Positions 1 through 8,284 of a DNA stretch of 64,000 nt are shown here, piece after piece. This stretch comes from Pseudofrankia coriaricola (GTDB lineage: Bacteria > Actinomycetota > Actinomycetes > Frankiales > Frankiaceae). The stretch lies in assembly GCF_001854805.1 (NCBI RefSeq), contig NZ_MBLO01000125.1:94970-158969 (forward strand). The letters run 5' to 3'. The translations under genes and the position numbers were made by a program. Position 1 is the first letter of the stretch, and every line of letters starts with the position of its first letter. Below the pieces are notes generated by a model. It saw nothing but the letters and a program-made list of their open reading frames with translations. It was not told the DNA's origin and ran no database searches.

Positions 1-607
1 GGAGCAGTTCGTTGACCATCCCCCACTCGAGAGCCGTGCGCGCGGAGATCGCCTCGCCGGTCAGCAGCGCATACGCGGCGCGCTTCACGCCGAGCAGCTC
101 CTGGAAGCAGGTGTGGATCCCGTCCGCCGGCACGGAGCCGATGTCGTAGTGGAGGTCGAAGAGAGTGGCCTCCTGGGCGCACAACGTGATGTCGCACATC
201 AGCACGATCTCGGTGTGGAAGCCCGGCCCGTTAAGGACACCGATGGTCGGGATCTCAAGGTCGTTGATGAGTGAGGAGACGTTGATACGACCGTCCTTGT
301 AGGCGTACTCGTACGCCCAGTAGGGCATGTCGGCGTCCTCGAGCTCGAACCCGGACGGATCGGACTCCATCATGAAGTCCGGGCCCGAGCCGGCGAGGAT
401 GAGCACCTCGTTCTCCGGGTCGGCGCCGATCGTCTTGAGCAGCTGGCCGAGAGCGCGATGGTTCTGCACGCTGAGCTGGATCGAGCCGCCGCGGGTGTGC
501 GCCCGCGCGACCAGCACCCCGTCACGGCGCTCCAGGTGGAAGAACTCCTCGAACGCGCGCCGGTAGTCGTCGAACTTCGGCGTGGGGACGAACTCCTGCA
601 ACGACAT
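1..607 (-). CDS. Crotonase-family hydrolase, 6-oxocamphor hydrolase-like (3' end outside window)
   Basis: The first 202 residues are visible, starting at ATG 607-605; the C-terminus lies beyond base 1. The fold is enoyl-CoA hydratase/isomerase-like: a LERRDGVLVARAHT strand near residue 25 and NGPGFHTE near residue 127. Compared from memory with 6-oxocamphor hydrolase, which cleaves a carbon-carbon bond in cyclic beta-diketones, it shares the NGP...E loop, a His at about 153 and the PADGIH segment with Asp about 162. His131, His153 and Asp162 fall where that enzyme has its catalytic His, His and Asp. It is therefore more likely a beta-diketone hydrolase than an acyl-CoA hydratase. It is transcribed divergently from the aldolase gene across a region with regulator-like palindromes. 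The fold is secure; the reaction is inferred. Confidence 0.7.
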   Translation of the reverse strand, partial: MSLQEFVPTPKFDDYRRAFEEFFHLERRDGVLVARAHTRGGSIQLSVQNHRALGQLLKTIGADPENEVLILAGSGPDFMMESDPSGFELEDADMPYWAYEYAYKDGRINVSSLINDLEIPTIGVLNGPGFHTEIVLMCDITLCAQEATLFDLHYDIGSVPADGIHTCFQELLGVKRAAYALLTGEAISARTALEWGMVNELL

Positions 608-749
608 AAGGTCCTCGACTCACCAGTCGGCGCGCGGTGGCCGCGGAACGGGCTCAGCGACGCATGTGGTCAATTGGCTAGGCCAGTATCAAGCTCGACC
701 CACTCCTCGTCAAGGCCCGTGGACCAGCAAAGCGATCGCCGGTTCGGCG

Positions 750-778
750 TTGACAGCACGGGACACCCGGACGACACT
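750..778 (+). promoter_or_regulatory. Promoter of the aldolase-ALDH operon
   Basis: TTGACA at 750-755 is separated by 17 bases from GACACT at 773-778, a good sigma-70-type arrangement for an actinobacterium. Transcription would start near 785, just before the repeated TGGCCA element. The coding start with a ribosome site lies at 827. Confidence 0.5.
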
Positions 779-792
779 CGCCACAACTGGCA

Positions 793-806
793 TGGCCACA
801 TGGCCA
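793..806 (+). promoter_or_regulatory. Candidate operator TGGCCA-CA-TGGCCA
   Basis: Two TGGCCA palindromes separated by two bases lie directly after the predicted transcription start. The same element, differing at one base, occurs upstream of the cupin gene at 11493-11506. A related TGGCTAGGCCA sits at about 674-684 in this intergenic region. The nearby FadR-type GntR protein is the likely ligand, which is inference. Confidence 0.45.
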
Positions 807-826
807 ATCTTGACGGGAGCACCGAC

Positions 827-1789
827 GTGCGGTATGCGCGAAGCGAGGCCAAGGAGGCGGCCCGCAAGCAGTTCACCGGCCTGTGGGCCGCCACCACCAC
901 ACCGTTCACCACCGACGGTCGGCTCGACCAGGACGCCATCGCGGCGGACCTCGAGCGCCTGACCCGCGAGCTCCATGTCGGCGGGGTTTTCTGCGCCGGC
1001 GTCATGGGCGAGTTCTGGGCGCTGAGTGCCGACGAGCGCAAGGAGGCTGTAGAGGCGGTGGTGCGCGCGGCGAGCGGTGCCTGCCCGGTGCTCGCGCACA
1101 CCGGTGACCACTCGGCCGCCACCACGATCGAGCTCACCCGGCACGCCGAGCAGATCGGCGCGGACTTCGCGGTGGTCATCAACCCCTACTACCCGCCGGC
1201 CTCCGCGGCGGGCCTGCGGGCGTGGTACCAGGAAGTGCTGTCGTCGGTGGATATCGGCGTCTGGCTGTTCGACACCAGCTACTCAGGCGTGACGCTACCC
1301 ATGGATCTCATCGACGAGCTCGCGGACGTGGAGAACGTGTGCGGGATCAAGGTCGGCCACGACCACGCCCGCTATCTGGAGACCTTGGCGCGCGTCGGGG
1401 ACCGCATCCTGGTCTGCGAGGCGAACGAGGCCACCTGGCTGGAGAACATCCGCGACCACGGGCAGACGGTGTACATGTCGTCGGCCCTGCCCTATCTGTT
1501 CCAGACAGCGAGCTCGCAGCCGATGCGGGAGTACACCGAGCTGGCTCTGGGCGGCGAGTTCGACAAGGCGGCCGAAGTGGCCGCGACACTCGAACCGCTG
1601 CGCGCCCTCGGGTCGAAATGGCTGCACGGACAGTGGGTTCGCGACCGGATCCTGCCGATTCCGTTCATCAAGGCGTGGGCCGGCCTGCTGGGGATGTCCG
1701 GTGGCGACCCGCGAGTGCCGCTGCTGCCGCTGACCGACCGGCAACGCGCCGAGCTCACCGCTGACCTCGCCGCCGCCGGCCTCATCTGA
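827..1789 (+). CDS. Dihydrodipicolinate synthase / N-acetylneuraminate lyase family aldolase
   Basis: The protein is about 320 residues, the usual length of this TIM-barrel class I aldolase family. The Schiff-base lysine is Lys175 in CGIKVG, and the tyrosine pair is NPYY at about residues 121-122. The usual GTTGE substrate loop reads GVMGEFW, so it is unlikely to be the lysine-pathway DapA; a retro-aldol or hydratase-aldolase role on a catabolic intermediate is more plausible. GTG 827 was chosen because GGGAG at 815-819 precedes it by 7 bases. An in-frame ATG at 800 lacks a ribosome site and would overlap the operator. The stop is followed within 4 bases by the ALDH start, so the two are co-transcribed and probably act in sequence: the lyase makes an aldehyde that the next enzyme oxidises. 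Confidence 0.8.
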   Translation: MRYARSEAKEAARKQFTGLWAATTTPFTTDGRLDQDAIAADLERLTRELHVGGVFCAGVMGEFWALSADERKEAVEAVVRAASGACPVLAHTGDHSAATTIELTRHAEQIGADFAVVINPYYPPASAAGLRAWYQEVLSSVDIGVWLFDTSYSGVTLPMDLIDELADVENVCGIKVGHDHARYLETLARVGDRILVCEANEATWLENIRDHGQTVYMSSALPYLFQTASSQPMREYTELALGGEFDKAAEVAATLEPLRALGSKWLHGQWVRDRILPIPFIKAWAGLLGMSGGDPRVPLLPLTDRQRAELTADLAAAGLI

Positions 1790-1793
1790 GGAC

Positions 1794-3290
1794 ATGATGC
1801 GCCTCATCGAGCACTGGATCGACGGCAAGTCGTTCACGGGAACCGGCGCCGCCGCCGGTGACGTCACCGACCCCGCCACCGGCGACGTCACCGCCCAGGT
1901 TGGCCTGGCATCGAAGGACGACGTCGAGGCCGCCGTCGGGTCGGCCCGCGACGCCTTCCCGAGCTGGGCCAGCACATCACTCGCCCGGCGTACGCGGATC
2001 CTGTTCCGATTCCGTGAACTGTTGAACGACCGCGCCGACGAGTTGGCCGCGATCATTACCTCCGAGCACGGAAAGGTACTGAGCGACGCGGCCGGCGAGG
2101 TGGCCCGGGGACAGGAGGTCGTCGAGTTCGCCTGCGGTATCGCTCACCTGCTCAAGGGGTCGTTCACGTCCGCGGCGTCGACCGGGGTGGACGTGCATTC
2201 GATTCGCGAACCCCTCGGACCGGTGGCGATCATCGGGCCGTTCAACTTCCCGGTGATGGTCCCGATGTGGTTCTTCCCGGTGGCCATCGCGGCCGGGAAC
2301 ACCATCGTGCTCAAGCCCAGCGAGAAGGTCCCCAGCGCCGCGATGTGGCTGGCCGAGCTGTGGCGCGACGCGGGGCTTCCTGACGGAGTGTTCAACGTCG
2401 TGCACGGGGGCAGGGAAGCGGTGGACGCGCTGCTGCGCCACCCCGACGTGCAGGCGGTGTCGTTCGTGGGCTCGACGCCGGTGGCGCGCCACGTCTACGC
2501 GACGGCCTCAGCGGAGGGCAAGCGGGTTCAGGCATTCGGCGGCGCGAAGAACCACATGGTGGTGCTTCCGGACGCCGACCTGGACCTCGCCGCCGACCAG
2601 GCGGTCAACGCCGGTTATGGCTCTGCCGGCGAGCGGTGTATGGCCATCTCGGTCTGTGTGGCGGTCGGTGACTGCGCCGACGCGCTCGTGGCGAAAATCC
2701 AGGAGCGCACGCGGGCGCTGCGGACCGGAGACGGCCGCCGCGCCTGTGACATGGGGCCGCTCGTCAGCGCAGCGGCACTCCACCGCGTCCGGTCCTACAT
2801 CGACGCGGGCCTCGCCGCCGGTGCCCGGCTCGTCGTCGACGGCCGCGACGCCGAACCAGACGCCGACGGCGCGGGGTTCTTCGTCGGGCCCAGCCTCTTC
2901 GACGACGTGACGCCGGACATGAGCATCTACCAGGACGAGATCTTCGGGCCCGTCCTGTCCGTCATGCGCGTCCCGTCGTTGGATGACGCCCTTCGCCTCG
3001 TCAACGCAAATCCCTATGGAAACGGCACCGCGATCTTCACGAACGACGGCCGCGCGGCTCGACACTTCCAGAACACGGTGCGCGTCGGCATGGTCGGCGT
3101 CAACGTGCCGATCCCCGTGCCGGTGGCCTACTACTCCTTCGGCGGCTGGAAGAACTCGCTCTTCGGCGACAGCCACGCCCACGGCACCGACGGGGTGCAT
3201 TTCTTCACCCGGGCCAAGGTCGTCACGAGCAGGTGGCCCGAGCAGAACACCGGCGGCGGGGTCGACCTGGTCTTCCCCCGCAACATCTGA
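1794..3290 (+). CDS. Aldehyde dehydrogenase, methylmalonate-semialdehyde dehydrogenase (MmsA) type
   Basis: The 498-residue protein has the complete ALDH layout. IIGPFNFPVMVP near residue 145 and KPSEKVP form part of the NAD site, FVGSTPVARH near 225 is the Rossmann segment, and the catalytic cysteine is Cys282 in GSAGERCMA. The AGERCMA context and overall similarity match CoA-acylating methylmalonate-semialdehyde dehydrogenases, which convert a semialdehyde to an acyl-CoA with NAD and CoA. The ribosome site GAGGA overlaps the stop codon of the upstream aldolase, which implies coupled translation. It probably oxidises the aldehyde released by that enzyme. The natural substrate is unknown; it could also be a non-acylating ALDH of the same subfamily. 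Confidence 0.85.
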   Translation: MMRLIEHWIDGKSFTGTGAAAGDVTDPATGDVTAQVGLASKDDVEAAVGSARDAFPSWASTSLARRTRILFRFRELLNDRADELAAIITSEHGKVLSDAAGEVARGQEVVEFACGIAHLLKGSFTSAASTGVDVHSIREPLGPVAIIGPFNFPVMVPMWFFPVAIAAGNTIVLKPSEKVPSAAMWLAELWRDAGLPDGVFNVVHGGREAVDALLRHPDVQAVSFVGSTPVARHVYATASAEGKRVQAFGGAKNHMVVLPDADLDLAADQAVNAGYGSAGERCMAISVCVAVGDCADALVAKIQERTRALRTGDGRRACDMGPLVSAAALHRVRSYIDAGLAAGARLVVDGRDAEPDADGAGFFVGPSLFDDVTPDMSIYQDEIFGPVLSVMRVPSLDDALRLVNANPYGNGTAIFTNDGRAARHFQNTVRVGMVGVNVPIPVPVAYYSFGGWKNSLFGDSHAHGTDGVHFFTRAKVVTSRWPEQNTGGGVDLVFPRNI

Positions 3291-3336
3291 TCGACTTCGC
3301 AGTCTTGGTTCACCCTCATCGAAAGGTTCGACGACG

Positions 3337-4224
3337 ATGTCTGACATCACGCCTGCCAGCGGCGCGCGGTATCCCCGCGAGATCCCGATGCCGGCCGGCT
3401 CGGGACCGGAGAGCATCGTGATCGCCGAGGGCGCACGGGCCTACGTTTCGTCCTTGAAGACCGGCGCGGTCTTCCTCGTGGACCTCGAGCACGGTACACA
3501 CGAGACCTTCATGCCGCCGCTGTCTCCCACCGGCGTCGGTATGGCGCTCGACGCCCGAGGACGGCTGTTCGTCTGCGGCGGGATCGACGGGTCGCTGTCC
3601 GTCGTCGACACCGCCAGCCGTAGCGTGATCACCCGCTACCAGCTCGGCCAGGACAGGACGTTCACGAACGAGCTGATCCTCACGCCCAGCGCCGCCTGGG
3701 TCACCGACTCGTTCGCGCCCGTCCTCTACAAGCTGCCGTTCGGTCCCTACGGTGAGCTGCCCACCGACGACGACGTCGTCCGGATTCCGATCACCGGCGA
3801 CCTCGTCTACCAGTACGGCGAGACCTTCGCGGAGAACTTCAACGCCAACGGCATCGCTCCCACACCGGACCGCGCCGCGATCCTGGTCGTACAGACCAAC
3901 ACCGGCAAGCTGTTCCGGATCGACCCGGAAACAGGCTCCGCCACGCTGGTCGACCTGGCCGGCGATGACGTCGCGTGGGGGGACGGCCTCGTCCTCGAAG
4001 GCCGGACCCTGCACGTCGTGCAGAACCTCGCGAACACGGTGGCCGTGATCGAACTCGACCCGGCCGGTACCAGCGGGAAGATCGTCGACCGGTGGACGGA
4101 TCCCGCGTTCGACACGCCGACCGCGATGGCGCGGTTCGGGGACAGGTTCTACCTGTCGAACGCCCGCTTCACCACCCCCGACGCGGAGACCGCCGACTTC
4201 AGGCTGATCTCCATCCAGCGCTGA
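3337..4224 (+). CDS. Beta-propeller protein of the SMP-30/YncE-like class, possible lactonase
   Basis: The 295-residue protein shows repeated short blade-like segments (for example LFVCGGIDGSLSVVDT, GKLFRIDPETGSATLVDL, NTVAVIELDPAG), typical of six- or seven-bladed propellers. No signal peptide is visible, so it should be cytoplasmic. Relatives include gluconolactonase/SMP-30 enzymes and YncE-like proteins; specific metal ligands could not be assigned by eye. ATG 3337 lies 10 bases after GAAAGG. It is the last gene of the operon after the aldolase and ALDH and is followed by a strong terminator, so a lactone-opening or sensor role in the same pathway is reasonable but unproven. Confidence 0.6.
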   Translation: MSDITPASGARYPREIPMPAGSGPESIVIAEGARAYVSSLKTGAVFLVDLEHGTHETFMPPLSPTGVGMALDARGRLFVCGGIDGSLSVVDTASRSVITRYQLGQDRTFTNELILTPSAAWVTDSFAPVLYKLPFGPYGELPTDDDVVRIPITGDLVYQYGETFAENFNANGIAPTPDRAAILVVQTNTGKLFRIDPETGSATLVDLAGDDVAWGDGLVLEGRTLHVVQNLANTVAVIELDPAGTSGKIVDRWTDPAFDTPTAMARFGDRFYLSNARFTTPDAETADFRLISIQR

Positions 4225-4236
4225 ACGACTGCCGGA

Positions 4237-4273
4237 CTGAAAAGGCCGGGCGCTACGCGCCCGGCCTTTTCAG
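4237..4273 (+). terminator. Strong hairpin terminator
   Basis: A perfect 17-bp stem has left arm CTGAAAAGGCCGGGCGC (4237-4253), a 3-base loop TAC and right arm 4257-4273 with an internal run of four T. It lies 12 bases after the propeller gene and faces the end of the GntR gene, so it can terminate from both sides. Confidence 0.9.
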
Positions 4274-4367
4274 CGACCCTTTTCATCGTCGCCTCAGACC
4301 GGCGATCGCAGCCTCAGGTCCCAGGTGGGATGATAAGCGTCGGTCATGAAGTTGCCTTCGAGGCCGC

Positions 4368-5195
4368 TCAGCGGGACCGGCCCGCGGGGCGGCCACGGCG
4401 CATCGCCCGACGCGCCGCTTCCAGGTGTTCAAGCATGACTTCGTGGTGCCGCAGGACGGCCTGCTCGGCAGCGTGCGGATCACGGCTTTCGACCGCGGCA
4501 GCTATCGGCTCGTGCAACGCCATCTGCTCCTCCGGATCGGAGTTGCGTAGCCAAGCCGGTACGTTCTCGGTCTGAACCCAGTTGTTGAACTCATACGACA
4601 GGATCGCCGTGTGTACGCTCTCGTACACTGCGGCGACATAAGGGTTCCCGGAGCTGCGGACGAGTGTCGCGTGGAACACGGTGTCGGCCGCGATCCATTC
4701 CGACGGCCGCCCTACGGACGCGCGCAGGCGTTCCAGTGCGACGACGATGTCGGCGTGCTCGTCCCGGGTGAGCTCCGGCTCCCGCGACGCGGCCTCCTTC
4801 ACGCCCAGCGACTCGAGCCACAGCCGCAGCTGCATCAGGTGGCCCAACGACTGTTCGTCGAGATCCAGCATCAGGTGGACGGACGCCGCCACCATCGTCT
4901 CCGGCCTGCGCAGCACGTAGGCGCCCGATCCGCGGCGAACCTCCACCAGACCCATAAGTGACAAGGTCCGAAGCGCCTGGCTCACGGTCGGCCGGCTCGC
5001 TCGAAATCGCTCGGCCAGCTCCCGTTCCGACGGAAGGCGCGCGCCCTCGGCGACCTTCTCGGTGATGATCAGGCGCCTGATCTGGTCGGCCAGCTCGTCC
5101 GAAAGACGCGCGACCGAGAGCGGCTCGATGCCCCGCAGGTCGATCGTCGCGCGACGCGACGACTCGACCGACGAGTCACGACTGGACGCAGGCAT
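4368..5195 (-). CDS. GntR-family regulator, FadR/FCD subfamily
   Basis: The 275-residue protein has an N-terminal winged helix (ADQIRRLIITEKVAEGARLP, then SERELAERFRASRPTVSQAL at about residues 55-75) and an all-helical C-terminal FCD domain containing HLMQLRLWLE and later FHATLVRSSGNPYV. FCD domains bind small acids, often with a metal held by Asp and His residues. ATG 5195 has GGGAGG upstream. The gene converges on the aldolase-ALDH-propeller operon and is the obvious local regulator of it. An inverted repeat at 5255-5272 in its own upstream region and the TGGCCA-type elements at 793-806 and 11493-11506 are candidate sites. Confidence 0.88.
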   Translation of the reverse strand: MPASSRDSSVESSRRATIDLRGIEPLSVARLSDELADQIRRLIITEKVAEGARLPSERELAERFRASRPTVSQALRTLSLMGLVEVRRGSGAYVLRRPETMVAASVHLMLDLDEQSLGHLMQLRLWLESLGVKEAASREPELTRDEHADIVVALERLRASVGRPSEWIAADTVFHATLVRSSGNPYVAAVYESVHTAILSYEFNNWVQTENVPAWLRNSDPEEQMALHEPIAAAVESRDPHAAEQAVLRHHEVMLEHLEAARRAMRRGRPAGRSR

Positions 5196-5254
5196 CGAGC
5201 TCGCCCTCCCGGCCTTCGACAGACATGACTACGAGTCTAGCCTCGCGGCCAGGT

Positions 5255-5272
5255 ACTGGTAAATCGGCCAGT
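5255..5272. promoter_or_regulatory. Inverted repeat in the GntR upstream region
   Basis: ACTGG (5255-5259) and CCAGT (5268-5272) form an inverted repeat with an 8-base spacer, about 60 bases before the GntR start. GCCAGTC recurs at 5280-5286, 13 bases from its first copy. It may be an autoregulatory site sharing GGCCA half-sites with the island promoter. Confidence 0.3.
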
Positions 5273-5339
5273 CCACCTTGCCAGTCGAGCCACCGAATGC
5301 CCGCGATGCGCGCACGGCGGTCCCGTGGGCACGACGGCG

Positions 5340-6815
5340 TCAGGAGTCGATCACGGGAGCGTCGGCCACTGCCCGGGTGAACCGGGGCAGCGCCGCGGTG
5401 CCGACGGCAAGCATGGCAGCGATCCCCATCTGCACATACGCGACGGTGGCGAAGGCATGCGAGATGTCGTGCGGCGCCAGTGTGAGATAGAGCGTGCCGA
5501 GCGTGGCCACCCCGAGAGCGAGTCCGCTCTGCTGCAGGGTGATCAGCGCCCCACTGCCGATACCGCCCAGGTGGGTCGGGACGTCAGCCAGCACGCTGCG
5601 GAACAGGCCGGCGAACAGCATCGACTGTCCGGCGCCGGCGAGGGCGAGCGGCACGGCCGTGACCCACAGGCTGACGTGCGGCCAGCCGTGCACGAGCACG
5701 GCGACCAGCAGGGCCAGGCCGATGAGCTGGACGACCGCGCCGGTCGACATCGCGGCCCGGCCGAAGCGGCCGATCAGGTGCGGGGCGAGCAACGATCCGG
5801 CGAAGAACGCGCACGCCATAGGCACAACAGCCAGACCGCCGTGCAACGCGTCCGCATGCAGGCCGTTCTGGACGGTCAGGGCGAAGGCGAACATGAACGC
5901 CCCGAAACCCATGCTGAACAGCAGCACCAACGTCAGTCCGCGAGCCATCGAGGGTAGGCGCAGCAGCGACGGCGGCAGCAACGGGACCTCGCCGCGCCGC
6001 TCGGCGCGCGTTTCGACCCAGCAGGTGGCGACGGCGAGGACAGCCGCGAGCGTAAGCATCGACCAGGTCCACCAGGGCCAGCCCAGCGAATGACCCTCGG
6101 TCAGCGGGACGAGAAGTGCGGTGAGGGTGGCGGCGAACAGGATCGTGCCCCGCACGTCGATGCCGACGGGGTGGGGCGAGCGCGTGGCGGGCACGATCCG
6201 GGCCGCCACGAGCAGGACGATCAGCCCGACGGGCACGTTGACAAGGAAGATTGGCCGCCAGGACGTTCCGGCGATGTTGGCGGAGACCAGCAGTCCGCCC
6301 ACCACCTGTCCGACGACCGAGGCGATACCCGAGGTCGCACCGTAGAGGGCGAGGGCGCGGGCCTTGCGTTCCCCGTCCAGCACATGATGGAACGTCGCCA
6401 GCACCTGCGGGACGAGGAGGGCCGCGGCGCCGCCCTGCACGATCCGGGCCCCCACCAACACCGCCATCGTCGGCGCGAGCCCGCAGGCCAGGGAGGCCAG
6501 GACGAAGGCGACAAGAGCCCCCAGGAACAGGCGATGCCGACCGTAGCGGTCACCGAGCCGACCTCCAAGTACCAGCAGGGCCGCATAGGCGACGCCATAC
6601 GCGGCGATCACCAGCTGCAACGAGGAGGCCGACGCGTGCAAGGACGAATCAATGCTGGGCAGGGCGACGTTGGTGATGAAAAAGTCCATGATCGGCATGA
6701 ACGCGCCGGCCAACAGGATGAACACGCCGAGTGGGTGCAGCCCGCCGGCGCCGGCCGCGGCCCGCGGGGAGATCAGCGCGGGTTCGGCCGAACGTGATGG
6801 GGAGACTGTCGTCAC
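5340..6815 (-). CDS. MFS drug efflux transporter, 14-TM DHA2 type
   Basis: The 491-residue membrane protein begins its first helix near residue 28 (LGVFILLAGAFMPIMDFFIT), followed by NVALPSIDSSL, the hallmark of the EmrB/QacA family. The loop GGRLGDRYGRHRLF is the conserved motif A between helices 2 and 3. Such pumps export hydrophobic compounds by proton antiport. GTG 6815 is preceded by GGAGGT. It is divergent from a LysR regulator across about 230 bases, so that protein probably controls it. The substrate is unknown. Confidence 0.88.
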   Translation of the reverse strand: MTTVSPSRSAEPALISPRAAAGAGGLHPLGVFILLAGAFMPIMDFFITNVALPSIDSSLHASASSLQLVIAAYGVAYAALLVLGGRLGDRYGRHRLFLGALVAFVLASLACGLAPTMAVLVGARIVQGGAAALLVPQVLATFHHVLDGERKARALALYGATSGIASVVGQVVGGLLVSANIAGTSWRPIFLVNVPVGLIVLLVAARIVPATRSPHPVGIDVRGTILFAATLTALLVPLTEGHSLGWPWWTWSMLTLAAVLAVATCWVETRAERRGEVPLLPPSLLRLPSMARGLTLVLLFSMGFGAFMFAFALTVQNGLHADALHGGLAVVPMACAFFAGSLLAPHLIGRFGRAAMSTGAVVQLIGLALLVAVLVHGWPHVSLWVTAVPLALAGAGQSMLFAGLFRSVLADVPTHLGGIGSGALITLQQSGLALGVATLGTLYLTLAPHDISHAFATVAYVQMGIAAMLAVGTAALPRFTRAVADAPVIDS

Positions 6816-7044
6816 AAGACCTCCAAGCCAGACGCCATCAGATATTGATGGCCAGGAACTTATGAATGATCGTCAGGGGATTCCGCGATCACGGTGTTGG
6901 TGGAGAGACGAAACCCGCTCGGCGACATCAGCCATCACGGGCTCCATTCGATCTCGTCGCCGATCGGCATCCTGTAACGACCATCGGATCGCCGGCCCTT
7001 ATGCGTCCAATGCCTCTTTGCATCACGTCTCATAACCCGGAATC

Positions 7045-8025
7045 ATGGGTGGCATGGACCTGCAGGTGTTGCGCTGGTTTCAGGCCGTCGCGGACGGCGC
7101 CACCGTGACCGACACCGCGGACCGCGCGCACCTCACCCAGCCCGGGCTGTCCCGTGCCCTCGCCCGGTTGGAGCGCGAGGTCGGGACGCCGTTGCTCACT
7201 CGGGTCGGCCGCGGGCTACGGCTGACTCCGGCTGGTCGGATGTTCAAGGCCCACGTGGACCAGGCGCTCGACCACTACGACCTCGGCCTGCGTTCTGTCG
7301 CCGACTTGGTCGACCCCAACCGGGGCGTCGTTCCGTTGGCATTCCTGCACACGCTCGGCAGCTGGCTGGTGCCGCCGCTGGTCGGCGGCTTCCGTGGCAG
7401 CTACCCACTGATTCGCTTCGAGCTCCACGAGCAGGGTGAGGCCGGGCTGCTGGGCATGCTGCTCGACGCGGGCGTGGATCTCGTGTTCACCAGCGATGAC
7501 CCTGTCCATCCACAGGTGTGCTGGCGACGGTTGCTGATCGAGCCGTTGCGGCTCGTCGTGCCCGAGCGTCACCGCCTCGCCGGCCGGAAACGGATCCGGC
7601 TGGCCGAGATCGCGGGAGAGGCGTTCATCCTGCCGCGTAAGGGCTACGGGCTGCGCACACACACCGAGCGGCTCTGCCGCGAAGCCGGCTTCACCCCGCG
7701 AGTGGCCTTCGAGGGCGAGGACGTCGACACCCTGCGCGCCCTCGTCACCGCGGGGCTCGGGGTCGCGCTGCTGCCGCCCTCGCGGACGCCGCATTCGACG
7801 GCCGACGGCATCCAGGTGTCCCTGCCTCATCTGCACATCACCGATGTCGACTGCACCCGGGACATCGGCCTCGCCTGGCTCCTCGACCGGCTGCTGCCCC
7901 CGGCTTCAGCATCATTCCGCGAGCACGTTCTGCGATCCACACCCACAGTGACCCCGAGCAGCTACCTCACCCAACGAACCGCAGATGTTCCTGCGCCTCG
8001 TCCGGCCCAGGAGGCCAAGGTCTGA
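7045..8025 (+). CDS. LysR-family transcriptional regulator
   Basis: The 326-residue protein has the N-terminal LysR helix-turn-helix: DLQVLRWFQAVADGATVT, then HLTQPGLSRALARLE and LLTRVGRGLRLTPAG. A periplasmic-binding-type effector domain follows, with the region around GLGVALLPPS near residue 235 and a proline- and alanine-rich tail. It lies divergent to the MFS pump at 5340-6815, the usual arrangement for a LysR regulator and its target. A second in-frame ATG at 7054 is an alternative start. Effector unknown. Confidence 0.85.
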   Translation: MGGMDLQVLRWFQAVADGATVTDTADRAHLTQPGLSRALARLEREVGTPLLTRVGRGLRLTPAGRMFKAHVDQALDHYDLGLRSVADLVDPNRGVVPLAFLHTLGSWLVPPLVGGFRGSYPLIRFELHEQGEAGLLGMLLDAGVDLVFTSDDPVHPQVCWRRLLIEPLRLVVPERHRLAGRKRIRLAEIAGEAFILPRKGYGLRTHTERLCREAGFTPRVAFEGEDVDTLRALVTAGLGVALLPPSRTPHSTADGIQVSLPHLHITDVDCTRDIGLAWLLDRLLPPASASFREHVLRSTPTVTPSSYLTQRTADVPAPRPAQEAKV

Positions 8026-8284
8026 CCTCGGTCGAGGCGCCCGCGGCCCTGGGCGGAACGCCGTTGCACTGTCACCGCCTACGACATCGCCGCCGGCGCG
8101 GCGGGGAGCATCGCCTGGTCGGCGGCGATCGTGGATGCCGCGAGCCTGCGCACGGACTCGCTGACCGGTCCGAACGCGTCGACCGGCAGCGCTCGAAGAT
8201 CCACGTCCTGGCCGCCGGCAACGGTGACCTGCCGGCGGCCTGGCGCGCGCCCCTACCAATCGGCTTCTTCGGTGACCGGCCGGC
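8026..8284. other. Gap between LysR gene and ABC operon with a short reverse reading frame
   Basis: On the minus strand, about 8090-8240 reads VDLRALPVDAFGPVSESV followed by RRLAASTIAADQAM and a stop. This looks like the protein-like C-terminal end of an unknown gene, with no convincing start. It may be another truncated gene at the 3' end of the ABC operon. The product was not recognised. Confidence 0.2.
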
